Position numbers and translations under genes: made by a program
Origin: Pseudarthrobacter sulfonivorans
GTDB taxonomy: Bacteria > Actinomycetota > Actinomycetes > Actinomycetales > Micrococcaceae
Length of the DNA: 64,000 nucleotides
Reading direction: 5' to 3'
NCBI RefSeq assembly: GCF_024391045.1
Contig: NZ_JANFCZ010000001.1
Coordinates: 124,001-188,000 of the forward strand
Part shown: positions 24,887 through 34,298 of the stretch, in pieces
Position numbering within the stretch: position 1 is the first letter of the stretch
How the letters are laid out: the number at the start of each line of letters is the position of its first letter
The notes under the pieces: generated by a model
What the model was told of the DNA's origin: nothing
The model's input: only the letters and a program-made list of their open reading frames with translations
Databases searched by the model: none

Positions 24887-26208
24887 GCGCAACAGCAACA
24901 TCGCCCGTGCCGGGAGGGGGAACCCGCGGAACCGCGCCCGAGGCCGGCAAAGTCCAGGAAGCGTCCGGGAAGCCGGTGCTCTGGAAGACACCCGTGGTGC
25001 TCGCTGCCCTGGGACTTGTCGCCTTCATTTTCTTCGGCCTGATGGGATCCGGACAGACTGCCAAGTTCGGCATTTCCACCAGCGAAGACTTCTTCCAACT
25101 GCCCGCCCTCGAAATCCCGGCAATGGGCGGCGGCCTCGTGCTCTCGGTCCTGATGCTGGGACTGGCCGCCTATGCCATCTACCTCAAAACCAAAAACCGG
25201 CCCGCCCCGGCTTGGCTGACCGTCACTTTCACTGTGATGTTCGTGGCTGCCTTCCTGATCTGGGTTGTCGGCGGAGCCAAGACGCCCAGCATCTCACTGG
25301 CCGGTCTCATCGCCGGTTCCGTGACCCTGGCAGTCCCGTTGGTATTCGGCTCGCTGTCCGGCGTGTTGTGTGAACGCGTCGGCGTGGTCAACATCGCCAT
25401 CGAAGGCCAGCTCCTGGGCGGTGCGTTCACGGCCGCCATCGTGGCCAGCATCACGCAGAACCCGTTCATCGGCCTGCTGGCGGCCGCCGTGGCCGGCGCG
25501 GCCGTCTCCATGGTGCTTGCGGTGTTCAGCATCAAGTACCTTGTCAACCAGATCATCGTGGGCGTGGTGCTCAACGTCCTGGTTTCCGGCGTCACCGGCT
25601 TCCTGTTCACCACGCTGATGCAGGCGGACAAAGCCAGGTTCAACTCACCCGCCGGACTGGACATCGTGGAGATACCCGTCCTCTCGAACATCCCGATCCT
25701 CGGCCCCATCCTGTTCAAGCAGTCCGTAGTGGGCTACCTCATGTACGTCGCCGTCATCGTGGTCTGGGTGGGGCTGTTCAAAACCAAATGGGGCCTCCGC
25801 GTTCGTGCCGTGGGTGAACATCCCCAGGCCGCCGACACCATGGGCATCAAGGTCAACGCCACCCGCTTTTGGAACGTCACCCTGGGAGGTGCCATCGCCG
25901 GCATCGGCGGTTCCTTCTTCACGCTCGTGGCCATCGACTCCTTCACCAAGGAAATCTCCGGCGGGCGGGGCTTCATCGCGCTGGCCGCGTTGATCTTCGG
26001 CCGGTGGAATCCGATCGGTGCGTTCTTCGCCGCCCTCCTGTTCGGTTTCGCAGACAACCTGCAGAGCATCGTGACCATCATCGGTACGCCGGTGCCCAGC
26101 CAGTTCATGGCCATGCTGCCCTACCTGGTGACAGTGCTCGCGGTGGCAGGACTTGTTGGACGGTCCCGGCCGCCGGCGGCCAGCGGCATCCCCTACGTCA
26201 AGGGATGA
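24883..26208 (+). CDS. nucleoside ABC transporter permease 2
   Basis: 441 residues, BPD_transp_2 family, forming the heterodimeric channel with permease 1. Diagnostic segments are GSLSGVLCERVGVVNIAIEGQLLGGAFTAAIVAS, VRAVGEHPQAADTMGIKVNATRFWNVTLGGAIAGIGGSFFTL and GRGFIALAALIFGRWNPIGAFFAALLFGFADNLQ. A first membrane part (residues 35-120) precedes the conserved core. Start ATG 24883 overlaps the preceding stop (ATGA), and the cdd start overlaps its own stop in the same way. Confidence 0.93.
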   Translation: MSATATSPVPGGGTRGTAPEAGKVQEASGKPVLWKTPVVLAALGLVAFIFFGLMGSGQTAKFGISTSEDFFQLPALEIPAMGGGLVLSVLMLGLAAYAIYLKTKNRPAPAWLTVTFTVMFVAAFLIWVVGGAKTPSISLAGLIAGSVTLAVPLVFGSLSGVLCERVGVVNIAIEGQLLGGAFTAAIVASITQNPFIGLLAAAVAGAAVSMVLAVFSIKYLVNQIIVGVVLNVLVSGVTGFLFTTLMQADKARFNSPAGLDIVEIPVLSNIPILGPILFKQSVVGYLMYVAVIVVWVGLFKTKWGLRVRAVGEHPQAADTMGIKVNATRFWNVTLGGAIAGIGGSFFTLVAIDSFTKEISGGRGFIALAALIFGRWNPIGAFFAALLFGFADNLQSIVTIIGTPVPSQFMAMLPYLVTVLAVAGLVGRSRPPAASGIPYVKG

Positions 26209-26630
26209 CAGCCATGGACGCCGGCATCATCGATTGGGAGTTGCTCAGGGCCGAGGCAACAAACGCCATGAAGAAGGCCTACGCACCGTATTCGAAATAT
26301 CCGGTGGGGGCGGCCGCCTTCACCGCCGACGGCCGGCTGGTCACTGGCTGCAACGTGGAGAACGCCAGTTACGGGCTGACACTCTGCGCTGAATGCTCCC
26401 TCGTGGCCAACCTGCAAATGACCGGCGGCGGCCAATTGCGCGCTTTCTACTGCGTGGACGGTGCCGGCAACGTGCTGATGCCATGCGGCCGCTGTCGGCA
26501 ATTGCTCTACGAGTTCCATGCCCCGGCCATGGAACTGATGACCGCCCAAGGCATCAAGACGATGGACCAGGTGCTGCCCGACGCATTTGGTCCCCAACAT
26601 CTGGAGGACTCCGGTGACACAGGCAACTGA
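26205..26630 (+). CDS. cdd: cytidine deaminase
   Basis: 141 residues, homotetrameric type. Zinc and catalytic motifs: TGCNVENASYGLTLCAECSLV (Cys zinc ligand with catalytic Glu in CxVE) and MPCGRCRQLLYEF (PCxxC). Residues AYAPYSKYPVGAAAF form the substrate-binding start. Converts cytidine and deoxycytidine to uridine forms, feeding the thymidine/uridine phosphorylase that follows. Start ATG 26205 overlaps the permease stop by four bases; ATG 26214 is an alternative. Confidence 0.96.
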   Translation: MTAMDAGIIDWELLRAEATNAMKKAYAPYSKYPVGAAAFTADGRLVTGCNVENASYGLTLCAECSLVANLQMTGGGQLRAFYCVDGAGNVLMPCGRCRQLLYEFHAPAMELMTAQGIKTMDQVLPDAFGPQHLEDSGDTGN

Positions 26631-27927
26631 AGCGTTCGACGCCGTCGACATCATCCGAATCAAGCGGGACCGGGGCGTCCTCAGCCCCGAGCAGATCGAC
26701 TGGACCATCGACGCGTACACCCGCGGAGCCATCGCGGACGAGCAGATGGCCGCGCTGAACATGGCCATCCTGCTCAACGGCATGGACCGCGCGGAGATTT
26801 CCCGCTGGACTGCCGCCATGATCGCGTCGGGGGAGCGGATGGACTTCAGCGGCCTCCGGCGGCCCGACGGCGGCACGAAGCTGACCACCGACAAACACTC
26901 CACCGGGGGAGTGGGGGACAAGATCACCCTCCCGCTGGCGCCGCTGGTGGCGGCGTTCGGAGTGGCGGTCCCGCAGCTGTCCGGCCGCGGGCTCGGCCAC
27001 ACCGGCGGCACCCTGGACAAGCTGGAATCGATCCCTGGCTGGCGGGCGGACCTGAGCAACGACGAAATGATGGCACAGCTCCAGGACGTCGGTGCGGTGA
27101 TCTGCGCCGCCGGGGCCGGGCTGGCCCCGGCAGACAAGAAGCTTTATGCGCTGCGGGACGTCACCGGCACCGTGGAAGCCATCCCGCTCATTGCCTCCTC
27201 GATCATGAGCAAAAAGATTGCCGAAGGCACTGGCTCCCTGGTCCTCGACGTCAAAGTGGGCAGCGGGGCTTTTATGAAGGACGAAGCCCGGGCCCGGGAA
27301 CTCGCGGAAACCATGGTGGCCCTGGGCAAGGACGCCGGCGTCAATACGGTGGCGCTGCTGACCAACATGAGCACGCCGCTGGGCCTGACGGCGGGCAACG
27401 CGATCGAGGTCGAGGAATCACTGGAAGTCCTGGCCGGCGGTGGCCCGGAAGACGTGGTGGAGCTGACCGTCCGCCTGGCCGAAGAGATGCTGGCCGGTGC
27501 CGGCATCCGCGATGCCGATCCCGGCGCCGCCTTGAAGGACGGCCGGGCCATGGATGTCTGGAACAGGATGATTGAGGCACAGGGCGGAGACCCGCGGGCC
27601 AAACTGCCGGTGGCCAGGGAATCCGAGGTCATCTACGCGCCCGCTGACGGGGTCCTCGTGGAACTCGATGCACTGGCAGTGGGGGTCGCTGCGTGGCGCC
27701 TCGGGGCCGGCCGTGCCCGCAAGGAGGATGCAGTGCAGGCAGGAGCAGGAGTCCGCCTGCACGCCAAACCCGGCGCCATGGTGCGGGCCGGCGAACCGCT
27801 CATGACCTTGCTCACCGACACCCCGGAGAAGTTCGCGCGCGCCAGGGAATCCCTGGAACACGCGGTCACGATTGCACCGGAAGGATCACGCCCGGCACAG
27901 CGGCTCATCATCGACCGAATAGCATAG
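26614..27927 (+). CDS. deoA: thymidine (pyrimidine-nucleoside) phosphorylase
   Basis: 437 residues, start GTG 26614 with GGAGG about six bases upstream; it overlaps cdd by 17 bases. The family signature SGRGLGHTGGTLDKLESIPG is intact, with phosphate-binding KHSTGGVGDKITLPLAPLVAAFG, and DVKVGSGAFMKD and the C-terminal barrel-sandwich domain APADGVLVELDALAVGVAAWRLGAGRARKEDAV. Splits thymidine or uridine into base and (deoxy)ribose-1-phosphate. Confidence 0.97.
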   Translation: MTQATEAFDAVDIIRIKRDRGVLSPEQIDWTIDAYTRGAIADEQMAALNMAILLNGMDRAEISRWTAAMIASGERMDFSGLRRPDGGTKLTTDKHSTGGVGDKITLPLAPLVAAFGVAVPQLSGRGLGHTGGTLDKLESIPGWRADLSNDEMMAQLQDVGAVICAAGAGLAPADKKLYALRDVTGTVEAIPLIASSIMSKKIAEGTGSLVLDVKVGSGAFMKDEARARELAETMVALGKDAGVNTVALLTNMSTPLGLTAGNAIEVEESLEVLAGGGPEDVVELTVRLAEEMLAGAGIRDADPGAALKDGRAMDVWNRMIEAQGGDPRAKLPVARESEVIYAPADGVLVELDALAVGVAAWRLGAGRARKEDAVQAGAGVRLHAKPGAMVRAGEPLMTLLTDTPEKFARARESLEHAVTIAPEGSRPAQRLIIDRIA

Positions 27928-27932
27928 TGAGC

Positions 27933-28568
27933 ATGCAGGCCATCAACGATTTCATCCTCACTGCCGCCGGGCAGCCGTGGGTGCTGCTCCTCGTCTTGGC
28001 CTGCTGCCTTATTGACGGCTTTTTCCCGCCGATCCCCAGCGAATCGGTGGTGGTGGGCCTGTCCGCGGTGGCGGCCACGGCGGACGTCCCCAATCCGTGG
28101 CTGCTCATGGCCGTGGCGGCCCTGGGTGCATTCTCGGGCGACAACCTCGCCTACCTGATCGGGCGGCGGGTTGGCACACACCGCTGGAGCTGGCAGCGGG
28201 GGCCCCGGATGCAAAGCGCGTTCCGGTGGGCCGGCGCGGAGCTCGGCAAGCGGCCGGCGTCGTTGATCCTCGTGGCACGGTTCATCCCCATCGGACGGGT
28301 GGCAGTGAACCTCACGGCCGGCGTGACGCATTATCACCACGCCCGGTTCGTTGGCTTCACCGCCCTGTCCGCCACGCTCTGGGCAGCGTATTCGGTAGGG
28401 ATCGGCCTGTTTTTCGGGCAGTGGTTCGAGAACAACCATTTCCTCGGCGCGGTCATCGCCATTGTCTGCGCAGTGGGCCTGGGAATCCTTGTGGACCTGG
28501 TCATCAACCGCATCCGCGGCAAGGTCCCGGTGGTGGAGCGGCTGAAAGACCCTGAAACGCAGGAATGA
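27933..28568 (+). CDS. DedA-family membrane protein 1
   Basis: About 211 residues, five or six helices. The DedA hallmark ARFIPIGRVAVNLTAGVTH is present, with FPPIPSESVVVGLSA near the first helix and SGDNLAYLIGRRVGTHRW in the cytoplasmic re-entrant region. DedA proteins flip or recycle phospholipids and undecaprenyl phosphate. Start ATG 27933 with an in-frame GTG two codons upstream. It follows deoA by five bases, so it is in the nucleoside salvage operon although its function has no obvious link. Confidence 0.9.
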   Translation: MQAINDFILTAAGQPWVLLLVLACCLIDGFFPPIPSESVVVGLSAVAATADVPNPWLLMAVAALGAFSGDNLAYLIGRRVGTHRWSWQRGPRMQSAFRWAGAELGKRPASLILVARFIPIGRVAVNLTAGVTHYHHARFVGFTALSATLWAAYSVGIGLFFGQWFENNHFLGAVIAIVCAVGLGILVDLVINRIRGKVPVVERLKDPETQE

Positions 28569-28668
28569 GGCCCTGAGGGCGTAGCGGCGGGCGTCCCGGG
28601 CATGGGACACTGAAGAGCGATTTACCTCACTTACAGCTGCAGCATTTTCGTCTAGGAGCAACACCCGC

Positions 28669-29394
28669 GTGGAGTTTATTAATGAGGCCGTGCTCCATGC
28701 GGCGGGCCAGTGGTGGATCTACCCCGTCCTGCTTGTGTTTTTCTTCGTCGACGGCTTCGCCATGGTGGTTCCCAGCGAGACCCTGATCGTGGCCCTTGCA
28801 GCGTTTTCCCGGCACAGCGGTGAACCCAACCTTTGGATCCTGGGGGCCACAGCACTGGTGGGTGCGATCGCCGGCGACAACATGGCTTTTATGCTGGGCC
28901 GCAGGATCGGGCTGGAACGCTGGAAATGGATGCGCCGGCCCAAGATCCAGAAGGCCTTCGGCTGGGCACGGTATGAATTGGATAAGCGCGGCGCTGTCCT
29001 GATATTCACCGCCCGCTACATCCCCTGGGGGCGCGTGGCGGTCAACTACGTTGCCGGCAGCACAGGATTCGGGCACCGCCGCTTCTTCCTGCTGGACGCC
29101 TTCGCCTGCCTGACCTGGGTGGGCTATTCCATCGGCATCGGCCTGCTGGCCAGCTCCTTCCCCTGGCTCCATCACAACCCGCTGCTGAGCGCCGGCATCG
29201 CAGTGGTGTTCGCCATCGTGCTCGGCGTCCTCATCGACCACCTGCTGCGGTGGTGGCATAACCGCCTGGCCAGCAAGGACGCTGAATCTGTGGACGAATG
29301 GCTCGACGGCGGTCCGGACGGGTCCCTGCCCACCGGCACCGGAGCGTCACCGCTGCTGGCACCCGCCCCGGCTGAGGCCGAGCACGGAAAGTAG
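28669..29394 (+). CDS. DedA-family membrane protein 2
   Basis: 241 residues and clearly a paralogue of the gene just upstream: VPSETLIVALAAFSRHSGEPN, AGDNMAFMLGRRIGLERWKWM and TARYIPWGRVAVNYVAGSTGFGHRRF align segment by segment. It carries an extra acidic, Pro/Ala-rich C-terminal tail (about residues 195-241). The GTG start has AGGAG upstream at a long spacing of about 11 bases. A tandem duplication is the simplest explanation for the pair. Confidence 0.9.
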   Translation: MEFINEAVLHAAGQWWIYPVLLVFFFVDGFAMVVPSETLIVALAAFSRHSGEPNLWILGATALVGAIAGDNMAFMLGRRIGLERWKWMRRPKIQKAFGWARYELDKRGAVLIFTARYIPWGRVAVNYVAGSTGFGHRRFFLLDAFACLTWVGYSIGIGLLASSFPWLHHNPLLSAGIAVVFAIVLGVLIDHLLRWWHNRLASKDAESVDEWLDGGPDGSLPTGTGASPLLAPAPAEAEHGK

Positions 29395-29421
29395 CGGCTG
29401 GCATTAGCTGCGTGCCGACCC

Positions 29422-29427
29422 TAAGGT
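29422..29427 (+). promoter_or_regulatory. -10 hexamer TAAGGT of a probable leaderless promoter
   Basis: TAAGGT followed by exactly six bases and the GTG start of adenosine deaminase at 29434. It gives add its own promoter within the salvage block. Confidence 0.6.
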
Positions 29428-29433
29428 TGGAAC

Positions 29434-30588
29434 GTGACTGAGCCCATTGTTGACACCGCCCCTGCCATCGATTTCGACCTGAAGAGCCTGCCGAAGGTTT
29501 CACTTCACGACCACCTGGACGGTGGTCTCCGTCCCGCCACCATCATCGAACTGGCCCAGGCTGTTGGCCACACGCTCCCGTCCACCGATCCCGTGGCTCT
29601 GGGCCAATGGTTCCGTGAATCCGCCGACTCCGGCTCGCTGGTCCGGTACCTGGAGACCTTCGACCACACGGTCGCCGTCATGCAGACGAAGGAAGGCCTG
29701 TTCCGGGTGGCCAAGGAATTCGTGGAGGACCTGGCGGACGACGGCGTGGTGTACGGCGAGGTGCGCTGGGCGCCGGAGCAGCACCTGCAGAAGGGCCTCT
29801 CCCTCGACGAGGTTGTCGAAGCCGTGCAGGAAGGCCTTGAAGCCGGTGTGGAAGCCGTGGCCGAATCCGGCCGGGAAATCCAGGTGGGCCAGCTGATCAC
29901 CGCCATGCGCCACGCGGACCGCGGCCAGGAGATCGCCGAACTGGCCGTCCGGCACCGCAACAAGGGCGCCGTGGGCTTCGACATCGCCGGCGCTGAAGAC
30001 GGCTTCCTGCCCTCCCGTTTCAGGGACGCCTTCACCTACCTCGCCCAGCACAACTTCCCGGCAACCGTGCACGCCGGCGAGGCCGCCGGGCTTGAAAGCA
30101 TCCAGTCCGCCCTGGTGGACGGCCGGGCCCTGCGCCTGGGCCACGGTGTCCGGATCGCCGAAGACATCCTGGTGGAGTTCGACGACGAAGACGACGCCGA
30201 CGATGCTGAAGACGCCGAGGACAGCATCGGCCTGGTCACCTTGGGAGACCTGTCCAGCTGGGTCCGGGACCGCGGCATTGCGCTGGAGATCTGCCCTTCG
30301 TCCAACCTGCAGACCGGTGCCATTGCCGGCTTCGGCGAGGGTATCGAGAGCCACCCGCTGGACATGCTCTACCAGCTGGGCTTCAACGTCACCATCAACA
30401 CGGACAACCGGCTGATGAGCGGCGTTACCCTGACCGACGAATTCGAGCTCCTCGTCGAAACCTTCGACTACGACCTCGACGACCTGCTGGAGCTCACGCT
30501 GAACGCCGCCGAGGCGTCGTTCCTGCCCCTCGAGGAGAAGGAAGCGCTGGTGGAGTACATCAACGACACCTACGCCAACCTTGGCTGA
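29434..30588 (+). CDS. add: adenosine deaminase
   Basis: 384 residues; deaminates adenosine and deoxyadenosine to inosine forms. Zinc and catalytic motifs: SLHDHLDGGLRPATI, FDIAGAEDG, PATVHAGEAAG, RLGHGVRI, ICPSSNLQTGAI and NVTINTDNRLMSGVTL. Between RLGHGVRIAEDILVEF and the next conserved strand lies an inserted acidic stretch, FDDEDDADDAEDAEDSIG (around residues 249-266), that most family members lack. It follows the two dedA genes, with its own leaderless-type promoter, and overlaps mazG by eight bases. Confidence 0.95.
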   Translation: MTEPIVDTAPAIDFDLKSLPKVSLHDHLDGGLRPATIIELAQAVGHTLPSTDPVALGQWFRESADSGSLVRYLETFDHTVAVMQTKEGLFRVAKEFVEDLADDGVVYGEVRWAPEQHLQKGLSLDEVVEAVQEGLEAGVEAVAESGREIQVGQLITAMRHADRGQEIAELAVRHRNKGAVGFDIAGAEDGFLPSRFRDAFTYLAQHNFPATVHAGEAAGLESIQSALVDGRALRLGHGVRIAEDILVEFDDEDDADDAEDAEDSIGLVTLGDLSSWVRDRGIALEICPSSNLQTGAIAGFGEGIESHPLDMLYQLGFNVTINTDNRLMSGVTLTDEFELLVETFDYDLDDLLELTLNAAEASFLPLEEKEALVEYINDTYANLG

Positions 30589-31297
30589 AACCTCGGTTAA
30601 CCGGCTGGTCACTGGGCCCACGGCAGCAGGGGTCCCCGAGCGAGCTTGCGAGCTCGGGGAGCTGCTGGGGATCATAGCCGAGCTGCGCGAACACTGCCCG
30701 TGGATGGGTGCGCTCACGCATGCCTCGTTGGTGGAGTACCTCCTGGAGGAAGCCTACGAGGTGGCCGAAACCATTGAAACCGGCATCCCGGGAGAGCCGG
30801 ATTCCGACGCCGAACTCCGCGGCGAGCTGGGAGACGTGCTGCTCCAGGTGGTGCTGCACGCCCGGCTCGCCGAGGAGCGGGGCTCGTTTAAGTTCGACGA
30901 CGTTGCGCGCGGCCTCAGTGCCAAGATGGTCCGCCGCAACCCGCACGTCTTCCGGCCCGACGGCACCCTGCAGGACAGTTTCCCGGCCACCGTGGAGGAG
31001 ATCGTCCGGAAATGGGACGCGGTCAAAAGCGCCGAGCGGCCCGAACGGCGGGGCCCGTTCGAAGGAATCCCTGACGCGTTGCCGGCCCTGGCCAAGGCGC
31101 AGAAATTCCTTGACCGGGCAGCCCGCGCAGGGTGGGCGGTTCCGGCCGGTGAGCTGGGCGAAACACCCGCGGTCACTTCCGAAGCCGAACTCGGGGAGCT
31201 GCTGCTCGCCGTCGTCGGCTCCGCACGGGAACAGGGGTTTGACGCCGAACGTGCCCTGCGCGGCGCGATCCGGCGCCGGTTCGATGGAACATCATGA
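30581..31297 (+). CDS. mazG: MazG-family nucleoside triphosphate pyrophosphohydrolase
   Basis: 238 residues. The MazG core is HCPWMGALTHASLVEYLLEEAYEVAETIETG then LRGELGDVLLQVVLHARLAEERGSFKFDDVARGLSAKMVRRNPHVF, supplying the EExxE and ExxD metal ligands. It removes non-canonical NTPs. TTG 30581 overlaps the add stop by eight bases; the region between the start and the core contains a GC palindrome at 30633-30660, so the true N-terminus is uncertain. The C-terminal quarter is a degenerate second half, shorter than in two-domain MazG. Confidence 0.9.
   Translation: MAETSVNRLVTGPTAAGVPERACELGELLGIIAELREHCPWMGALTHASLVEYLLEEAYEVAETIETGIPGEPDSDAELRGELGDVLLQVVLHARLAEERGSFKFDDVARGLSAKMVRRNPHVFRPDGTLQDSFPATVEEIVRKWDAVKSAERPERRGPFEGIPDALPALAKAQKFLDRAARAGWAVPAGELGETPAVTSEAELGELLLAVVGSAREQGFDAERALRGAIRRRFDGTS
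30633..30660. repeat. palindromic element inside the 5' end of mazG
   Basis: Arms TCCCCGAGC (30633-30641) and GCTCGGGGA (30652-30660) are exact reverse complements around a ten-base loop. Read through, it encodes a short segment (PERACELGE) that lies before the conserved MazG core. Its sequence resembles short palindromic units that I recall being scattered in Arthrobacter intergenic DNA, though I cannot verify copies here. Confidence 0.6.
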
Positions 31298-31325
31298 CGT
31301 CCGGGTGACGGTGGGGGTTCCGTAA

Positions 31326-32711
<1,386 letters not shown>

Positions 32712-32731
32712 TATCCGCGTAAACCACTGAC

Positions 32732-32775
32732 CGGTGGCTATGGTTGAAAGACCATAGCCACCGGTTTTTGTTTCG
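32732..32775 (+). terminator. strong intrinsic terminator after eno
   Basis: Perfect 14-bp stem ACCGGTGGCTATGG / CCATAGCCACCGGT with an eight-base loop (32732-32767), followed by TTTTGTTT. It separates highly expressed eno from the division gene downstream. Confidence 0.93.
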
Positions 32776-32852
32776 GCCTGCTGCTGGATCGGCAGGGCAT
32801 TTGTACCAGCGCAGAGTGCGGGCCGACGCAGGCCGCACGTTTCAGGAGTGTC

Positions 32853-33599
32853 ATGGCTACCCGCCGTCCCAAAGTTCCCAAGGCCGCAGCAACCCACCGC
32901 GGTGCAGCGGACCGCCCCCAGGAAGCCGACACCGCCGACGTCATCCGCGCGCATTTTGGCGGGACCAAGGACGGCTCAGGCCAGGGCAAGCACAACCCGT
33001 CGGAGGGCACCCCCGCGAAGCCTGCCCGCGCCCAGTCCGGCACCGGCGCACAGTCCGGCGCCGGTGCGCGGGCAAAAGCCGGGTCGTCGGGAGGCGGTAC
33101 GTCCAAGGGCGGGCCATCGCGGGGCGCAGCCAAGAACCCGGCCGCCGCGGCGTCGCGGGGAAGTTCCGCGGGTGACGGATCCAAGGATGACGGGCACGAC
33201 GACACCCAGCCGGTGCCCGCCAAGGCCTTCTCCGGACGCATGCTGGCACTCGCCGTGGTGATGATTGCCATCACTATTATGCTCGCGCCAACGGTCAAGA
33301 TTTTCTTCGACAAACGTGCCGAACTGACCGCCCTGAGCGACGATATCGCCGCCCGGCAGGCCGAGGGGGACAGGCTGCGCCAGCAGATCTCGCGCTGGCA
33401 GGATCCCAACTACGTGAAACAGCAGGCCCGCGACCGCATTAACATGGTTATGCCGGGCGAAACCGGCTACTGGGTCTTTGGCAGTGATTTGCCTGCAGGA
33501 TCGAGCAGTAGCCAGAACGCCGCAGCAGCGCAAGACCCCGCCGATCTGCCGTGGGTGGATTCCCTGTGGGAGTCCGTCAGGCGCGCGGCCACAGACTGA
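32853..33599 (+). CDS. FtsB/DivIC-type septum formation initiator
   Basis: 248 residues. A long, disordered N-terminal cytoplasmic region (about 125 residues rich in Ala, Gly, Ser, Lys, Pro) precedes one helix (MLALAVVMIAITIMLAPTVKIFF), then a coiled coil (ELTALSDDIAARQAEGDRLRQQISRWQDPNYVKQQARDRINMVMPGETGY) that matches the FtsB/DivIC domain. It should act in the divisome with FtsQ/FtsL. Between eno and DUF501 genes, as in mycobacteria. Confidence 0.9.
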   Translation: MATRRPKVPKAAATHRGAADRPQEADTADVIRAHFGGTKDGSGQGKHNPSEGTPAKPARAQSGTGAQSGAGARAKAGSSGGGTSKGGPSRGAAKNPAAAASRGSSAGDGSKDDGHDDTQPVPAKAFSGRMLALAVVMIAITIMLAPTVKIFFDKRAELTALSDDIAARQAEGDRLRQQISRWQDPNYVKQQARDRINMVMPGETGYWVFGSDLPAGSSSSQNAAAAQDPADLPWVDSLWESVRRAATD

Positions 33600-33614
33600 A
33601 CCACCAGAGGAAGG

Positions 33615-34298
33615 ATGGCCGCGCCAGTGGAAGCACACACGGCATCTGAGCCGGAGAAATCCCGCCAGCCATCAGCACATGATCTTGAAGTACTCAGCAG
33701 GCAACTGGGACGGCCGGTGCGCGACGTCGTCGAAATCCCGGCCCGCTGTGTCTGCGGCAATCCCCTGGTGGCGGCCACGGCGCCGCGCCTGGGGAACGGC
33801 ACACCTTTCCCCACCACCTACTACCTGACGCACCCCGTCATCACCTCGGCAGTCTCCCGGCTTGAAGCTGCCGGCCTGATGAACGAGATGAACGAGCGGC
33901 TCACCGCAGACGAGCCCCTTGCGGCCGCCTACCGTGCCGCCCACGAGGACTACCTCGCGGCCAGGGCCGGCATCGGCGAACGGGCGGGCATCGGCGCCGT
34001 CCCGGAAATTGACGGCATCTCCGCCGGCGGCATGCCCACCCGGGTCAAATGCCTCCATGTGCTGGTGGGGCATTCGCTGGCCGCCGGACCCGGCGTGAAT
34101 CCGCTGGGTGACGAAGCCATCGCCGGCATCCGCGAATGGTGGACCGCTGACCGTTGCTACTGCGACGGCGCCTGGGACACTGCCGGGGAAGCCCCGTCCC
34201 GTGACCTGAGCCGCCATGGCCCGCAGGGCTTGCCGGAGATCGTTGGCCGGCCCGCCCCCGTCCGAAAGGCCGCCGGCAGTCCGGAGGCCACTCCGTGA
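33615..34298 (+). CDS. DUF501 domain-containing protein
   Basis: 227 residues with the DUF501 core: LSRQLGRPVRDVVEIPARCVCGNPLVAATAPRLGNGTPFPTTYYLTHPVITSAVSRLEAAGLMNEM and CLHVLVGHSLAAGPGVNPLGDEA, and a cysteine-containing end (DRCYCDGAW). Function unknown, but conserved between ftsB and ppx in actinobacteria. ATG 33615 is close to AGAGGAAGG; GTG 33627 is an alternative. It overlaps the next gene by four bases. Confidence 0.88.
   Translation: MAAPVEAHTASEPEKSRQPSAHDLEVLSRQLGRPVRDVVEIPARCVCGNPLVAATAPRLGNGTPFPTTYYLTHPVITSAVSRLEAAGLMNEMNERLTADEPLAAAYRAAHEDYLAARAGIGERAGIGAVPEIDGISAGGMPTRVKCLHVLVGHSLAAGPGVNPLGDEAIAGIREWWTADRCYCDGAWDTAGEAPSRDLSRHGPQGLPEIVGRPAPVRKAAGSPEATP

Noticed and set aside
33027-33180. 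Low-complexity GC stretch as a possible frameshift or repeat
   Set aside because: It encodes the expected disordered cytoplasmic N-terminus of an FtsB/DivIC-type protein and the frame stays open into the conserved coiled coil.
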